Of a stretch of 14,558 nucleotides of DNA, positions 14,548-14,558 are shown piece by piece (position 1 is the first letter of the stretch; every line of letters starts with the position of its first letter). The DNA comes from Flavobacteriaceae bacterium (GTDB taxonomy: Bacteria > Bacteroidota > Bacteroidia > Flavobacteriales > Flavobacteriaceae), in assembly GCA_029247985.1 (NCBI GenBank), contig JAQWKF010000054.1, positions 1-14,558 on the forward strand. Reading direction: 5' to 3'. Both the position numbers and the translations under genes were made by a program. A model generated the notes under the pieces. That model had not been told where the DNA came from and searched no databases. It was given only the letters and a program-made list of their open reading frames with translations.

Positions 14548-14558
14548 TCTTTGTTTAC

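Noticed and set aside
1..14558. Mobile element, defence system, CRISPR array, phage or RNA gene
   Set aside because: No transposase, terminal repeats, integrase, repeat-spacer pattern, restriction or toxin genes, or tRNA-like cloverleaf was seen. All coding space is taken by recognised housekeeping families.

Overview
The window looks like a stretch of core-metabolism chromosome from a member of the Bacteroidota, most likely a marine-type Flavobacteriia or close relative. The reasons are the moderately AT-rich composition, the absence of clear Shine-Dalgarno sequences, promoter -7 elements of the TAnnTTTG type (12082-12089 plus, 12033-12040 minus, 4002-4009 minus), and the gene set and order: ilvD-ilvB-ilvN, pabB-tilS-dsbD, and a GNAT gene in front of argG-argC. 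Assignment below phylum is inference. Both ends cut through genes, so this may be a whole contig of a draft or metagenome assembly.

Layout. (1) 1-3877, minus strand: branched-chain amino acid operon ilvD -> ilvB -> ilvN, with ilvN running off the left edge. A possible short leader peptide (MVVVLYFSAF) lies just before ilvD. (2) 4084-5472, plus: class-3-type aldehyde dehydrogenase, divergent from ilvD. (3) 5469-7001, minus: comM (Mg-chelatase-like AAA+ protein), whose stop codon overlaps that of the aldehyde dehydrogenase. (4) 7053-7520, plus: small flavin reductase, divergent from comM and overlapping the next gene tail to tail by 39 bases. (5) 7482-12011, minus: tightly overlapping operon pabB -> tilS -> dsbD (folate precursor synthesis, tRNA-Ile lysidine modification, periplasmic disulfide reduction). 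(6) 12241-14558, plus: arginine operon: GNAT acyltransferase -> argG -> argC, with a 150-base leader of unusual structure. argC meets a stop codon 11 bases before the right edge.

The genes are packed very tightly. Within operons, gaps are 1-3 bases or overlaps of 4-17 bases. The three divergent intergenic regions (3878-4083, 7002-7052, 12012-12240) hold essentially all the regulatory DNA, and no gene-free stretch exceeds 300 bases. No tRNA, rRNA, insertion sequence, CRISPR array, phage gene or toxin/defence gene was seen.

This is mostly an ordinary housekeeping region, and I found no convincing undescribed multi-gene system. The points most worth a second look are the GNAT gene at the head of the arginine operon (probable missing first enzyme of the pathway, with a CxxC/CxC tail), the two amino acid operon leaders (possible translation-sensing attenuators), the divergent pabB/arg promoter region with a small inverted repeat, and the 39-base antisense coding overlap of the flavin reductase and dsbD.
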